A stretch of 64,000 nt of DNA from NCBI RefSeq assembly GCF_030272615.1, contig NC_081408.1, positions 769,633,336 through 769,697,335 of the forward strand, given 5' to 3'. Source of the stretch: Cryptomeria japonica (lineage: Eukaryota > Streptophyta > Pinopsida > Cupressales > Cupressaceae). Shown one piece after another: positions 23,036 through 34,773 of the stretch; positions within the stretch are counted from its first letter, which is position 1, and each line of letters opens with the position of its first letter. A program made the position numbers and the translations under genes. Under the pieces are notes generated by a model. It was given only the letters and a program-made list of their open reading frames with translations. It had not been told where the DNA came from and searched no databases.

Positions 23036-23821
23036 TGTATATGGTGAAAATGGACAAACAATAATATTGAAAGACTAAAATAGAATCAACCACAAAACCC
23101 TAGCCTAACAACAACAAAGATCCACCATAACATATGAAGATTACCTAAGACAATGCAAATCAAATGAAATCACAAAGATTATACCATCACATGTCCAATA
23201 GGGTTTGGATCTCCATTCTTCCTATCTCCATTGATCTTGCTTGATATATTTGCTCTCAGATTTTATATGTGCACAAGAGCTCAACAAAGAATGGAAATGT
23301 GGTTGCAAGTAGGCTTGATCGCATATGAAAGTTCGAATGCTAATATAGTTGGGTGTGTAGTTGAGGGGTTGATAATGAAGGAAGCATCTCCTTATATAGA
23401 AGACACAATAAGAAATGGAGGGATAAGATTGAGAGGTGTAAAAGATAAATGGTCGGCTAAGCTTAGACGGTAGGTAGAGGAAATAAGAAAGTAATGAGAG
23501 GGTAGGTAGTGTAGGAATTAAGAGATGAATGACATGTGTCATGGGTAGAAAAGGCTAATGAATTAATTAAATAAATAAAGATTTATTAAATTAATAGAAG
23601 AAGTGGGATCAATTAAATAAATAAAAGTATTTATTTTATTTAGAAAAAAGGAAATTTAAATAAATAAATGTATTTATTTAAATGAGAAATAAGGCTAGAA
23701 GAGGATAAATGAATTAATTAAATAAATAAAGATTTATTCAATTAATAGAAGAATTAGGCTAAGATAATTAAATAAATAAAAATATTTATTTAATTAGACA
23801 TGACAATTTTAGGTGTCTACA
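23036..23821 (-). repeat. Element A 5' LTR
   Basis: This 786-bp LTR pairs with 7494-8278; the differences seen are scattered single bases and one single-base indel early in the repeat. On the sense strand it starts TGTAGACACC and ends CCATATACA. The TATA-like TCTATATAAG at 23391-23400 (minus) is the likely promoter of the element. Confidence 0.95.
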
Positions 23822-23826
23822 ATTAC
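23822..23826. repeat. Target-site duplication of element A, right copy
   Basis: ATTAC follows the terminal CA of element A, then CACCATC continues element B's LTR exactly as at 34776. Compared with the empty site GTTAC it carries one G-to-A change. Confidence 0.8.
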
Positions 23827-24613
23827 CACCATCAAATCTGTGAAACCCTCGAAAGTATGGAGTTGAAATTACCTTCAACGTCCTTCACTTCTCCAACAAC
23901 AACAACTACCATTTTCACAATTTGATAATTCACATGTTAAGAGGCGGAAAAATCGAGTAATACCTACACACGCCTCATAATAATTCATCTGAACATGTGA
24001 GATAATCAATGATTTGATTGGATCCTGAAAAATTTCTTAATTACACATCAACTCCACACAAATGGCTTGATTTTTCATGATTTCTTTCCATAATTAGAAT
24101 TTTAAAATATAAGATGTCGAGAATATTCCTTGTTCTGTGCCACCTTTTGTATTATTAATGTCCTTGGAGCCAACTTGAAATGAAATTTTGAACTTTAAAC
24201 CATGAAGCAAGAAGTTCAATGGTTCAAGTTCAATCCTAAGAAAACAAAAGAACTCCTAATTTGCGGCTCAACACAACACCAGGAACAAGCGAAAACTTTT
24301 AACAAACATAAAGGAAGACTTTGAACCTTGAACCTTGAACCGCTATAGGAATGGTTCAAAAGTTCAAGTTCAAGACCAACTTAAAACATTCACGCTCGCT
24401 CTCTTAACAACATAACAAAGCCACGACCCACACAAAGGCACCGATTGAACTTTGAACCTTGGACCAATACACAGGTTCATTCAAGGAGTTCATTGGGGCA
24501 GAAAAGGTGAAACATAAAGGAACAAAATGTGCAAGGCTAAAGACGGATCAAACTGAATGAGGGAAATAAAATTAAATACACATTGTTTTGTGTAGGAAAA
24601 TAATGGGGTAGAT
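23822..24613 (-). repeat. Element B 3' LTR (first 6 bp stranded at 7488-7493)
   Basis: It matches 34770-35563 along its whole length. Its plus-orientation end has decayed from GGTAACA to ggtagat. It is crowded with ttgaacc/ggttcaa words (for example 24321-24345 and 24460-24500). The 6-bp start (TGTTAT) is on the far side of element A. Confidence 0.88.
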
Positions 24614-24778
24614 CAGCTCTAACTAGGGAGCAGGACTGAAAAGGATCAGGAATGGAACTTAGAATCTTTGGTTTCGCACGCAAGTGGGGAAGGACAAAGG
24701 TCTAAACACAAAAAAACAAACAACAAGGAAAACAAACAGCACAGCAAAAACCTATGTACAAAGCAGAATGAGATCTGC

Positions 24779-26194
24779 TTATAACTGATACAACTTTAAA
24801 TATTGCCCATTATAGGACAAGGGTAGTGAAACTCCATTAGGATATTCAAGTTTAAATGAGTTAGGACCCAATACCTGTTTGATCGTGAATGGTCCTTTCC
24901 ACAGAGAATCAAATTTCTTATGAGCTCCTTTCAGCGCTCTACATTTGTGCCAGAGTAGGACTTGATCTCCCATCTTAAACTATCGTGGCCTAGCTTTGTG
25001 ATCAATTTTTTTTTTACCCTAGCCTGATGTGTAGTGATGTGATCTACCAACTCTTGCCTCTCTTCTTCAATTTTTCAAACGTACATAAATTTTTTTTCCA
25101 AGGCACTTTTGAAGAATTCATCTTCTATTACTCTCTGCAATCTAGCAAATGATAATTCTAGAGGTAAGGACACTTGAGCTTCAAATCTGTATACCAATTC
25201 AAATGGTGTCATACCTATGGCCCTCTTGGGAGAGGTCATGTCTGCCCATAGTGCTTCATATAATCTTTTATGTCAATCTTTTGCATTCTTAGCCACCAAC
25301 TTTCGTATTATAGAAATCAGATTCTTATTGCTAGATTCGACCTAGCCATTTCCTTGCAGATAGTAATTTGAAGAATGAGATAAGTAAATGCCATGATCAT
25401 AAAAAATAGGCTGAGTTCTTCAAAAGAGAAATTTGGAGCATTATCAATCACTATCTTTTGGGGTACACCAAATCTAGTCAAGATATTTTCTTTCAAAAAA
25501 GTACAAACAATTTCTAAAGTAGTCTTCCTGATAGGGACTGCTTCTACCTACTTCATAAAATAATTCATAGCTGTAAGGATATGGGTATGACTGACACTTG
25601 ATAGGGGACTCAATGGAACAACAAAATCTAATCCCCACTTCTTGAAGGGTTCATCTATGATTACTGGCTTTAATGGGAATGCAACTAATTGAGGTCTTCC
25701 CGAGAATAACTTACATTTCTCACAGCCTGCAACCCATTTATATGCATATTTAAAAATTCCTGGCCAGTAGTAATAAATCTTGAGGATTTTGAAAGTTTTT
25801 AAAGTAGATGAATAGTGTCCTTCGTATGCCTCATTATGAAAACTCGTAAAAGCTTCTCTTGTTGTTCTTTGTCAACACACCTTAAGATTGACCCATCCAA
25901 GCCTTTTTTGTATAGGATATCATCCATGATCACATATTTAGCCAGCTTCGATCTTAAATTTCTCTTTTCTTTTGTGGTTAAATGGTCAGGGAATTCTCCA
26001 TAAGTCAAGTAATGAGCCACATCAGTGAACCACTCATATTGCAAGCTGACAAATAAAGTTAGTGGGAGTTTGTCTTCCTCTTCCTTGTTTTGAGCTATCA
26101 AACAACATAATCCTTGCCCCTGGACTAACTTGGTTAGTTGTGTATCCAGATCAAAATCCTGAACCTTTGAAACCCAAGTTTCTCTATTATTCAT
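24779..26194 (-). pseudogene. Element B integrase (decayed)
   Basis: Sense order: pre-integrase region WVSKVQDFDLDTQLTKLVQG and LTYGEFPDHL, then DDILYKKGLDGSILRC, zinc-finger remnant (L-L-R-V-F-I-M-R-H) with a frameshift. The catalytic core shows WGLDFVVPLS (first Asp, about 25640), VIDNAPNFSFEE (second Asp, about 25465) and N-G-stop-V-E-S-S-N-K (Glu region, about 25340). The C-terminus includes MGDQVLLWHKCRALKGAHKK and ends SYNGQYLKLYQL at 24779. Several stops are present. It would integrate the element's cDNA. Confidence 0.9.
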
Positions 26195-27405
26195 TCCTAC
26201 CTCTTACTGAGTCAGATACTTTTCATAGTGGAATTTGGTACAAAGACAATTTAATGGGAATGCAGAACATAATATCTAAAATGCTTTACAACTTTAACAA
26301 CTACAAAGGCCTGATTCTCTACTAATGAGTAATTCAATTCATTCTTTTTGAGTGGAACACTCATGAACGCAATACGGACTTCTTCATTCAGTTAATTCTT
26401 TTGCAGAAGAATACCAAACATTGTGTGTTTTGAAGCATAAAAATACATGATAAAATCTCTCTTAAAATTAGGATTTATTAGTGTCAAAGCATGAGCAATT
26501 GCTTCTTTTACCTCTTCAAAGGCTCTTTTTGCTTCTTCCTTCCATTTGAGAATCTGCTTTTCACTCATCATCCCTATAATGTGTTTGGTAATTTCAGCGA
26601 AGTCTGGCACGAACCTCCTAAGGAAACTCACTTGCCCAAAGAATGATTTGACACCACTTCTATCTGATGGTAGAATTAACTGCTGAATAGCTTTTACTTG
26701 ATTAAGATCTATTTTGATACCATCTTGTGAAACTATATGCCCTAATAGCTTTCCCGTTGTAACACATAAAACCGACTTCTTTGGGTTGACGTAAATACCA
26801 TGGTCTCTGCATCTTTGTAGCACAGTCTCCAAATATCTTAGGTGATTTTTCCTTCTTTTAGAGAAAACTGTCAAATCATCAAGATAGATAACTATAGTCT
26901 TACCAATGAGGTGACCGATTGAGAGATTCATCGCCCTTTGAAAATTTGCTCCTGCATTTATAAGGCCAAAAGTCATTCGATTGTAGGAAAAGGTTCCCCA
27001 AGGTGTTGTGAAGTTCGTTTTGTGCTGGTCTTCTTTTGCTACACTTATCTAGTTATAACCAAAGAAACCATCAAGCATCGACATCATTTCTGATCCAACA
27101 ATAGTTTGGAGAATATGATACATCACTGGTAATGGATAATTATCTTTTAAACTAGCTTGATTCAAGTTTCAAAAATCCACACAGATACTTATTTCTCCAT
27201 TTTTCTTGTGAACCGGAACAATATTGGCCACCCATGTAGAATGATGAATAGGATAGATGATCCTTACCTGAAGCATCTTCTTTATTTCTTTGAAAATAGA
27301 ATCTGCAAACTTGAGATTATAATTTCTTAATTTTTGTCTAAAAGGAGCCACTTTGGGCTTGAGGGGAATATGATGTTGAAACAGACCATTTCTAAAGTCT
27401 TTCAA
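26195..27405 (-). pseudogene. Element B reverse transcriptase and RNase H
   Basis: RT motifs read in sense: QVRIIYPIHHSTWVANIVPV, SMLDGFFGYN (first Asp), TFGLINAGANFQRAM, VIYLDDLTVFS (catalytic YLDD, about 26890), LLGHIVSQDGIKIDL. The RNase H follows directly: FIMYFYASKHTMFGILLQKN, where the first Asp of the family is not clearly kept, and NELNYSLVENQAFVVVKVV (Glu). Stops lie at about 27168 and 26390. This is the standard RT-RNase H pair; a further RNase H lies upstream (see 27910-28300). Confidence 0.92.
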
Positions 27406-27909
27406 GTCCTCATAAGACCAGGCAAAAACATCTAAAAAAATCTATAGAAATTTAACAAACAAATGCCTTTCTTTAGAGTTGCAACACTTGCCTAAATTGA
27501 CCATCTTTGGGTTATTTTCATCACCTAAATTAATCTTTTCATATTCCCTCGATGTGTTAGGAGTTTGAGAAACATTTTCTTTGACCTACTTGTCATTGTG
27601 ATCAAAGAGGAATTCTAAGGATACAAGGCCTTTTGGAATTTGATTTCCCTTCAACTGAAAAACTTCCTTTTTAAAACCTCCCCTTGTATCTGGACAAAAC
27701 TGATTACATTCATTCTCAGAACCTTCAAAGAAAGAAGAGGCAAATATTTCAGCATTTTGCAAGAATTGGTTGATGTGTTTATCATTTCCAAACACTTGCC
27801 AGAAATTTGAATTGCCAGGTACATTAGGACAATATACAACTTCAATCCTGTAAACATCTACACCAAAGTCACGATGTTGGAGAATATACAACTTCAATCC
27901 TGTAAACAT
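27406..27909 (-). other. Element B linker between upstream RNase H and RT, with a 52-bp tandem duplication
   Basis: It is partly coding-like in sense (F-L-Q-N-A-E-I-F-A-S-S-F-F-E-G and FQLKGNQIPKGLVSLEFLF) with no known domain. The string aatatacaacttcaatcc... is duplicated at 27831 and 27883, a 52-bp step that breaks the frame (52 is not divisible by 3). Confidence 0.65.
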
Positions 27910-28300
27910 CTACAATAAAGATGCTGACACTGCTAAAGAATATGCCTGGGAATTTTGATCTCTAAGAATAGCTTCAATTGAGAAAGTATCAAAATATTCA
28001 ATCTCATCCCAAACTCAGTTTTTGTAATGTTTAAGCCTTTCAATCTTTACCGAGAAGAGACCTCATACCTGTTTAACAATCAATTCTGCATTGCTTTTAG
28101 CACTCAACAATTTGATTCCCCTTTTCTAGCTTTCTCTATTCCTAACAACAATGCCTCATATTTTGCGGTGTTATTAGTGTTCTTAAATTCTAATATGAAT
28201 GAAAAAGGAATCTTTTCACCTTGTGGGGAAATGAGCACCTCTCCAGCACCAGATCCAACTGATGCACAACTACCATCAAATTCCATTTCCCACAAGGCTG
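27910..28300 (-). pseudogene. Element B upstream RNase H domain (between protease and RT)
   Basis: Sense residues follow protease in the same frame: MEFDGSCASVGSGAGEVLIS (first Asp, about 28285), NNTAKYEALLLGIEKA (Glu), SNAELIVKQV (third position Asn where Asp is usual) and N-S-Q-A-Y-S-L-A (last Asp replaced by Tyr). The pattern DGS...YEAL...AEL...SLA is that of the archaeal-type RNase H of Tat elements. Two stops lie in its second half. Its position before RT differs from the usual Tat order, in which it follows the first RNase H. Confidence 0.85.
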
Positions 28301-28960
28301 CAATAGGATTGACTACATCTTTTGGTGTACCCTTCTTATCATTAGAGAAAAGCAAATAATTTCCAAAATCATATTCTTGATACAATAATTGAGATTTTGG
28401 GTCATTAGTGGGGAAAACGGTATATTTGGACTTTGGTTCAAGTTGAAGAGAAAATTTTTGTTTACCAATGGGATTTATTGCCTCTGACCAATCTATTTTA
28501 ATTTCTCCTCCTAAATCCTTACAAAAAGTCTTGCTTAACAACATTCCATAACTTGCAGAAATATCAACAACTAAGATAGTCAACTTCACTCTTTTGTTAG
28601 GATGTACCGCTAGAGCAACCTACACATTTTTTATTTGACCTAGTAAAGGAATTTTCTTTGAGTCCATTGAATAACATTTACCGAATGTCTTAGTGAGTGA
28701 AAGGTCTAATGCTTTAGCAACTACATAAGGCATAATATTATCAGAGGCTTCGAAATCAATAATGAAATTATTCAGTTTAAATCCATTGATAAATAAAGAC
28801 ACATAAAATAGCTCGAGCCTTTGATCAGGTACTAATGGTGATTCAATTGGTTCATTAGCTAATGTCTTTAGAATAGTACTAGAAAACTTTGTAGACTTGT
28901 TATCCTTGTCATCCTGTGAAGACTCAAGGTCAATCAATGGTGTGTTGGTGTATTGCAACT
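28301..28960 (-). pseudogene. Element B aspartic protease
   Basis: The active-site region reads NNFIIDFEASDNIMP, so the family's D-S-G is D-F-E here, probably inactive. It is followed by KTFGKCYSMDSKKIPLLGQI, then after one stop VKLTILVVDISASYGMLLSK and the GGEIKIDW block. It continues without a break into the upstream RNase H. Polyprotein processing is the family role. Confidence 0.85.
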
Positions 28961-29396
28961 GAGAAGTTTCCCCCTATACATATTTAATTAGCTTCTCTAA
29001 GTCTTTAGGATTCAACCTAAGATATTCAGTGGGAGAAATCTGAATTTTTTATGCCTTACAAAATTCAACAATATCAAAAGAAGAATCGGGATTAGCATGC
29101 TTCAACATATAAACCTATTGAACTCTTGAACCATTCTTTGAGTTCGAGTTCAAAGGTTCTTTACCTTTAGCTACAGTTTTGGGAAAGGTTGTGGTACCTA
29201 GATTTTTGGATTGACGCTAACCTCTAGTGAGGATGTCACAAGAAGGGTCTCCAAGGGTCACCAATTTATCACCTCCTTTGTCTGAATATGATTTATACTC
29301 CAGGAAGTGTATTCCAGAGTCGCCAGGTTGCCCATGGAATTCTTCTTCTAGACCAAGTTCACTTATGGCCTCTCTTGTATTTATCATTTGTGCATA

Positions 29397-30545
29397 TCAC
29401 ACCATCTCTGGACAAGAATTACCATAATGATCATCAGTGAGATGAAAAACACACATATTCCACTTAAGTGGTGGAGCTTCAATTGCTAGTCTTTGTTGAG
29501 TTGGAGGTAATTGCAAGGCTTTATTCCTAGTTCCCATAGATAGATTTGTAATCCTCCTTGGTATGTCTTGATATGGCTGTGGGTAAGACCTACTAACCTT
29601 GGGTAACTGTCTTTTGAGTGTTAGGACATCATTCATCAGTCTTTGAATTACAGGGTCTGAATAAGTAGAGGGTTGCGCATTAGCCACTTGCACCTCCCTC
29701 TTCCATTTTTGCACAGTAATCAAGTCATCTTCTAACTCAACAATAAGTGTTTTAACATCATTTAGAGTCATAACTCTCTGTCTACGAATCAAGAAAGTTA
29801 TCTCAGAGGGTATAGAGTTTATAAAAAAACATTTCAAGTTATCATATGAAGGTTTCTGATTTGCAGGAATTTTATGGATAATTTTATCAAACCTAGCCAC
29901 AAATTCTCTCATAGATTCAAGGATCTCTTTTTTTAATTGAGATAACTGGTCCAAAAGGGAATTCTCATCCTCTACTAATTTGAACCTAGCTTCAAACCTA
30001 GTTTTCAAATCTTGCCAGTTTGTTATTACAATGTTTGGCAAATGATAAAACCAATTTGCAATGGCTTCAACTAATGTTTGTACAAATAACCTTACTGCAA
30101 TACCTTCATGATGGACAACTACTACACTACATGCAACATTAAATGCATTTAAATTTTCAACAACTATGACCTTCCCATCACCACTGAATTTAGGCAAATC
30201 ATCCCTCGCTCCTTTGGGTAAAGCATTCAAATTTAGACCAAGATTAAATGGACCTACTACAACCCCCCAAGGATTGTTGGTTGGCATTGAAAGAATAAAA
30301 TTAAGAGTTTTTGGGTTGATTACACTGGGTAAAGTAACACCATGCAATATTAGGGCTTGACAAACTAAAGATACAGGGAATGAAGGGGAAGGAGAAGGAG
30401 GTGTAGTTCTTTCTCGTCTCTTAGGTGAAAAGGATGGTTGAAAGTTTAGGTTTTACAATTCCTGAAAGACAAAGTCAACTATTCCTTCACGCCTCTCAGA
30501 CCTAGTGTATCTTCTTGGCTCCAGCCTATTCACAATGAAATTTTT
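29397..30545 (-). pseudogene. Element B gag
   Basis: A 316-codon open stretch begins at 30347, but the coding frame clearly extends upstream (R-L-E-P-R-R-Y-T-R-S-E-R-R-E) to about 30545 past one stop. The capsid domain is good: LPKFSGDGK, RLFVQTLVEAIANWFYHLP, WQDLKTRFEARFK and SMREFVARFDKI. A C-terminal finger-like CVFHLTDDHYGNSCPEM ends the domain. Between gag and protease (29396-28960) the frame runs on with three or four stops. This is the least damaged gene of element B. Confidence 0.9.
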
Positions 30546-31560
30546 TTATAGAACAAGATTGACTCTTAAAAGTTTAGAAGGCAATTCTGTGTATCTTGTA
30601 ACCAGGTGACCAATCTTATTATTCGACTCCCCACCAAAGCCTCCAAAAATCTATTGGTTAACAGATTTTCCTTTCCTTTAATTTTTTTAATGATGACACG
30701 TGCATACCCTTGATGAAAAGAAAAAGGAACCAACAGTTAGGTGAACCGAGTATCAGTTTACCCTCTTCATAAGAGTGTATCTCCTTGTATGATATCCAAT
30801 GAATTTTTATGCAAATAACTCTCAAAGAAACACACATTTTACCAAAAAGAGAGAAAGGCTTTCACATTCATCTATCAACAAATTAGAATTCTTAAAGATA
30901 ATTATCCATAAATGTAAAGCTCACGGACTTAGACTTTGAACACTTTAATTCAATGTATAACTTATTTCACAAGGTATACTCATTGTAGCATAAATGTTGA
31001 TCGATACTTGCTCATGCCTCAAAGGACAAGGGGGATCAGAATCATTTAAACGAGAATGTATTACTAATTTTATTAATGAATGAATTCATAGACTTATAAT
31101 GAACTGATAATGAAGTAAAATATTCAGCACACAAACATACATCCCAACATAGATTTGCCCTATCATTCAAATGCACAGATTTGAAGACCATACAAAATAT
31201 ATCATTTCATTCATATATAAATTGTCTACACTAAATTTAAAATAAAATTAAGTCTACCAATTCAAATCAAAAATTTTCTGACCCATAATAAAGCTTTCTT
31301 AATTACATATATAGCCTCTAGGCTACTAATTTTTTGAAAATAACCATAAATTATTAAACTCTACCCTAGACTTAAAAGAAATTGTTTGCTTCAAACTGGA
31401 TAAAACTTAAATGATCAAAGGCCATGGGAAGGATGACTGCTCATCCATAAATCGATCAAGACTCCAACGTGATAGAAGAAGCTATTGATTTGTCTTGTTT
31501 TGTTACTGTACCATGTATATTTTACCACTCCAAATGCATTGTTGAGAAATTAAGGATAAC
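30546..31560 (-). other. Element B linker between ORF X and gag
   Basis: No gene recognised; AT-rich. It probably served as the untranslated region upstream of gag. No repeats or structured motif stood out. Confidence 0.6.
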
Positions 31561-34500
31561 CTAATAGTGCGGGAGTCCAATATGTAGAATGCGCTTCTTC
31601 CAGACTTCTTTGTCCATGTTTACCTGCATAGCCTTAATTTTATGCGCTTCCAAGTGATCAATGCAAACTACTAACATTGATTCTATGCTTGCCACTTTGG
31701 AGAAGTCATCTGTAGTTAGAGACTTTATCTCTTTAACAAGTTGCACCCTCTCTTTAAAGATTTTGACCATATCTCCTACTAGCTCAATCGTACATCCATC
31801 CTCCTTCAGGAGCTATATATTGATACATTTTAAATATTTCTGCATCGTGTCAATAAGTTCTTTTAATCCTGTTAATAACTGGATGGATTCTTCGTGACCC
31901 TGTTTAATGATAGAGTTCCTCCATTCAACATTCTTTCTTGATACATACAATACGTTGTCATCAAGGTTATCCAGTGGCTTCTCAACAAGAAATTTTATGA
32001 CGCCAAATTTATATACATCATTCATATGTGCTAAGACTGCTACCCATTTATTTTTTTCTTTGTCCCATGTCATAGCTTCCAATTCCATCTCTTTACTCAA
32101 AGTTATGGAAATATCATACACCTTGATTAGGCTAGCAATATAGTCTGTGCCTTGCTGCACTATGGACTCAAGCCACTCATCAAAAACCTCAGCTATCATG
32201 CGGCTTCTCTGGATCTAATCCAATAGCTTTTGATTTACTGGTGATTTAGGATCAAAAGACAATGTCATCCATGTCAAAGGATGAGGACTCGATTGATGTA
32301 TGGCATTGATATATTCTCCCATCGGGGTAACAACTTGTTTCAATTCCCGCTTGTCCTTCTCATCTTTCCAGGTTCTGGATATCATTTTTTTAGTGGAGGA
32401 TTCTAAATGTTTGGCATCCACAGCCCTTGAAGCAACTCCTAGGTCAATTTTCTCAACAATAAAACCATTCTCAGTGGCTTTTTCTGGGTCTTTATCTGAG
32501 ATAGTCTTTGCTACTTCTACTACGCAGTGGCCTATTTCATCATCAACCTCCATCATTGCTTGTGTTTTAAGCTTTTTAGGTTTGGATATTTTCTCAAGGT
32601 ACTTACTTACCATATCTTCCATGGGAATGGTAATAGGAACAATACTGCATTTCTTTCCAATTGAAGCTCCAAGACATCAAGAAGTATTGGAAGTTTCTTT
32701 GGGCGGAGGTATCTGATCATCAAGTGGGTTGACAACAGTCATGGTGTGGATTGGATTTGGATTTTCTTCAGGTTCTTTCTCTGCATCCACATCTTACATT
32801 GAAGGATTATTTAACATTTGTTGATCCATGATCACTTGGGTTTCCTCGCTTGAATCTAAGTCTACAATAATTTGGTCCGCCACTAGTTCCCTATTTTTCT
32901 TTTTTCTCCTTGATCAAGTGACTCGAATTGTTGAAGAACTCAATCAGGATCTCTTTGATCTTCTTGTTTGAACCTCTCCATTTTTAAGCCTTGTGGAAAC
33001 TACAACATCAACAATTTTGTTAGAGGAGGAAGTGGGAATCTGTGTTGTAGCATAAAGTGGACCAACTGTTAATTCTTTAGGAGTAATAATCGACTCGTTT
33101 CTAAATTTGCGGTCCCTAAACCACTTCTTCGTTCTTCTTATGACATTGAAGGACTTGGCTTGAATATTTTCTTCTTCTCTCCCATCCCTGTCAATTTCAG
33201 GGATAGGTTTCCCTTGAACCCTTTCATTGAATTCAGGATCCAATACATCTTCCTTCTCCTCTTCTTGTATTCCTACTGCATTAATGGACAAACTCATTGT
33301 AGTAATCTACTGCAGAGTGAATCTTGACCACAATCTCCTTCTCACTTCAATTTCATCACAACAATTTTCCCAATAGCCTTCTAATTGAGGTTCATGGAAG
33401 AAATTTTCATCAACATTTAGATGTTCTACAGCATAGCCTCTGCTATCAAACTTACGTTTGGTAGTGTAAGGCTGTAAATTTATTTTCTTGAACTCTAATT
33501 CTAGGTTCAAGGCATCAGCAACAAACTTACAACTATAATAACCAGGTTCAATCGGGAAAGCAACCCCAGATTTACTCTTTGTCCCTAACCTTTTGTCAAT
33601 GTGGGCTAGATGTCTCCAAACTTCAATAAGCACATAACTATCAAAGGCATACCTAGGCAATTTAAATGGTTCACCTTCAAAGCCCCCCACTCTTATATAA
33701 GTAAATCTGGGAAATTGGATAAAGTAGCTTCCATATATACTAACCAATTCCATGGCCTCGGATGACATTATTTTATTTGTGTCTCCCTACAACTCAAAGA
33801 CAAGTCTTCCTGCAAAAACATCATTCCATCTTGTAAAATTTTCTACATATCTTTGTTGTTGCAGGTATGGGTAATAATCATAAACCTTCATGTCGTCCAC
33901 CCAAGGCTAGTTATGCAACCCTTTCCATTCTCTAGTACAAGCCAATATATAAAATAGATATGAGGACATGTAAAAACTGGACATTCCAACAAAGTTACTC
34001 AAACCCTCATGGAGCCTTTCAGCAATAACCTGCACCCAGTAAAGATATTTCTCACCAGCTAACAATACCTGAATATAAAAGTACATCCAGTCTTCCCAAT
34101 AGAAAGCGTGTGAATTTCCTTTGAGTTTGTTTAACAATATTATAATATCCCGCACCTCCGTGATGAAATGCTCTCTTGTAAGAGGTTTGGATAACCGAAC
34201 CCCCCTTTCTGAACCTTTAAAAGCCAATTTCTTGTAATGACAGTTTATATGTGCTTTTATTCTAAGATAAAAATGCGTATGAGGTACCAATAGACCAATC
34301 TTCATCTAGTTCTTTATGAGGGATTCCAATTGCAGCCATCATCGTTTCTCTGTTAATTTCTACTAACAATTCACTACTATTGGTCCTAATGCACCTGCTA
34401 TCGGCATCATACCTATTCATACATGCTATCATCAATTCTAGACAAGGAGCAGCAGTTGGGAAAGCAACAGCTTCAATCAAGCCACTTCTAACTATTCTTT

Positions 34501-34666
34501 CCATCATCAAGTTAGCCTCAGGATTTCTAGCTCTTTCTAAAAAATCTCCTAAGTCATCTTGGGCCAAATAAGTGTCACCCAATTCTAGAAGTGTACTAAC
34601 TAGGTATGATGTGCGAACAAGTTTTGGAAGAGTCGACCTCATAATGGCCACTTTTACATTCATCAA
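31561..34666 (-). pseudogene. ORF X: long sense extra ORF of element B (unknown function)
   Basis: About 1,030 codons start at ATG 34666, about 100 nt downstream of the 5' LTR. One frameshift lies near 34270-34300 and there are a handful of stops. The N-terminal part has LLELGDTYLAQDDLGDFLER, then P-C-L-E-L-M-I-A-C-M-N-R-Y-D and ELLVEINRETMMAAIGIPHKE, which resembles the motif of plant mobile domains (R-W/Y-D...GE-L...I-x-G-I-P). Middle: YFYIQVLLAGEKYLYWVQVI, IRVGGFEGEPFKLPRYAFDS, and a charged linker with E-E-E-K-E-D-V-L-D-P-E. The C-terminal third (32200-31561) is helical and charged, coiled-coil-like. No RT, gag or env motif. A related copy is at 4882-7487. Ogre elements carry a sense ORF at this place; homology to it is not shown here. 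Confidence 0.75.
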
Positions 34667-34762
34667 ACAATTCCTAAAAAGAACATAATTCTATTCCAAA
34701 ACTAATAATTTTTCTACGCTGACTTTCTGAGCTAGTAACATAGTGGAGGGGAAATTATTAAA

Positions 34763-34773
34763 ACTCACCTGTT
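34763..34773 (-). promoter_or_regulatory. Splice-donor-like site at element B LTR/leader junction
   Basis: The sense strand reads AACAGGTGAGT, a near-ideal CAG|GTGAGT donor. It starts in the last bases of the 5' LTR (the CA end) and runs into the leader. The same string is kept in the second unit (7480-7490). No acceptor is assigned. It could allow a spliced mRNA that skips ORF X, but this is inference. Confidence 0.35.

Larger units (their letters stand above)
7494..23821 (-). mobile_element. Element A: complete Tat-type Ty3/gypsy LTR retrotransposon with antisense PMD gene
   Basis: The element is about 16.3 kb, in minus orientation, bounded by two near-identical LTRs (7494-8278 and 23036-23821). 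The order in the sense direction is 5' LTR, primer-binding-like site, 2.4-kb leader, gag (from 20660), protease, G-patch-like linker, RT, RNase H, second RNase H, integrase (ends 13196), a conserved A-rich/hairpin module, a 1.4-kb spacer, an antisense PMD gene (8642-11548), polypurine tract and 3' LTR. The dual RNase H and the antisense extra ORF are hallmarks of the Tat lineage. It is inactive: gag-pol carries many stops, largely CAA/CAG/CGA/TGG turned into stops, and several frameshifts. By eye the LTRs differ by only a few percent, so insertion is younger than that of host element B. Confidence 0.93.
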
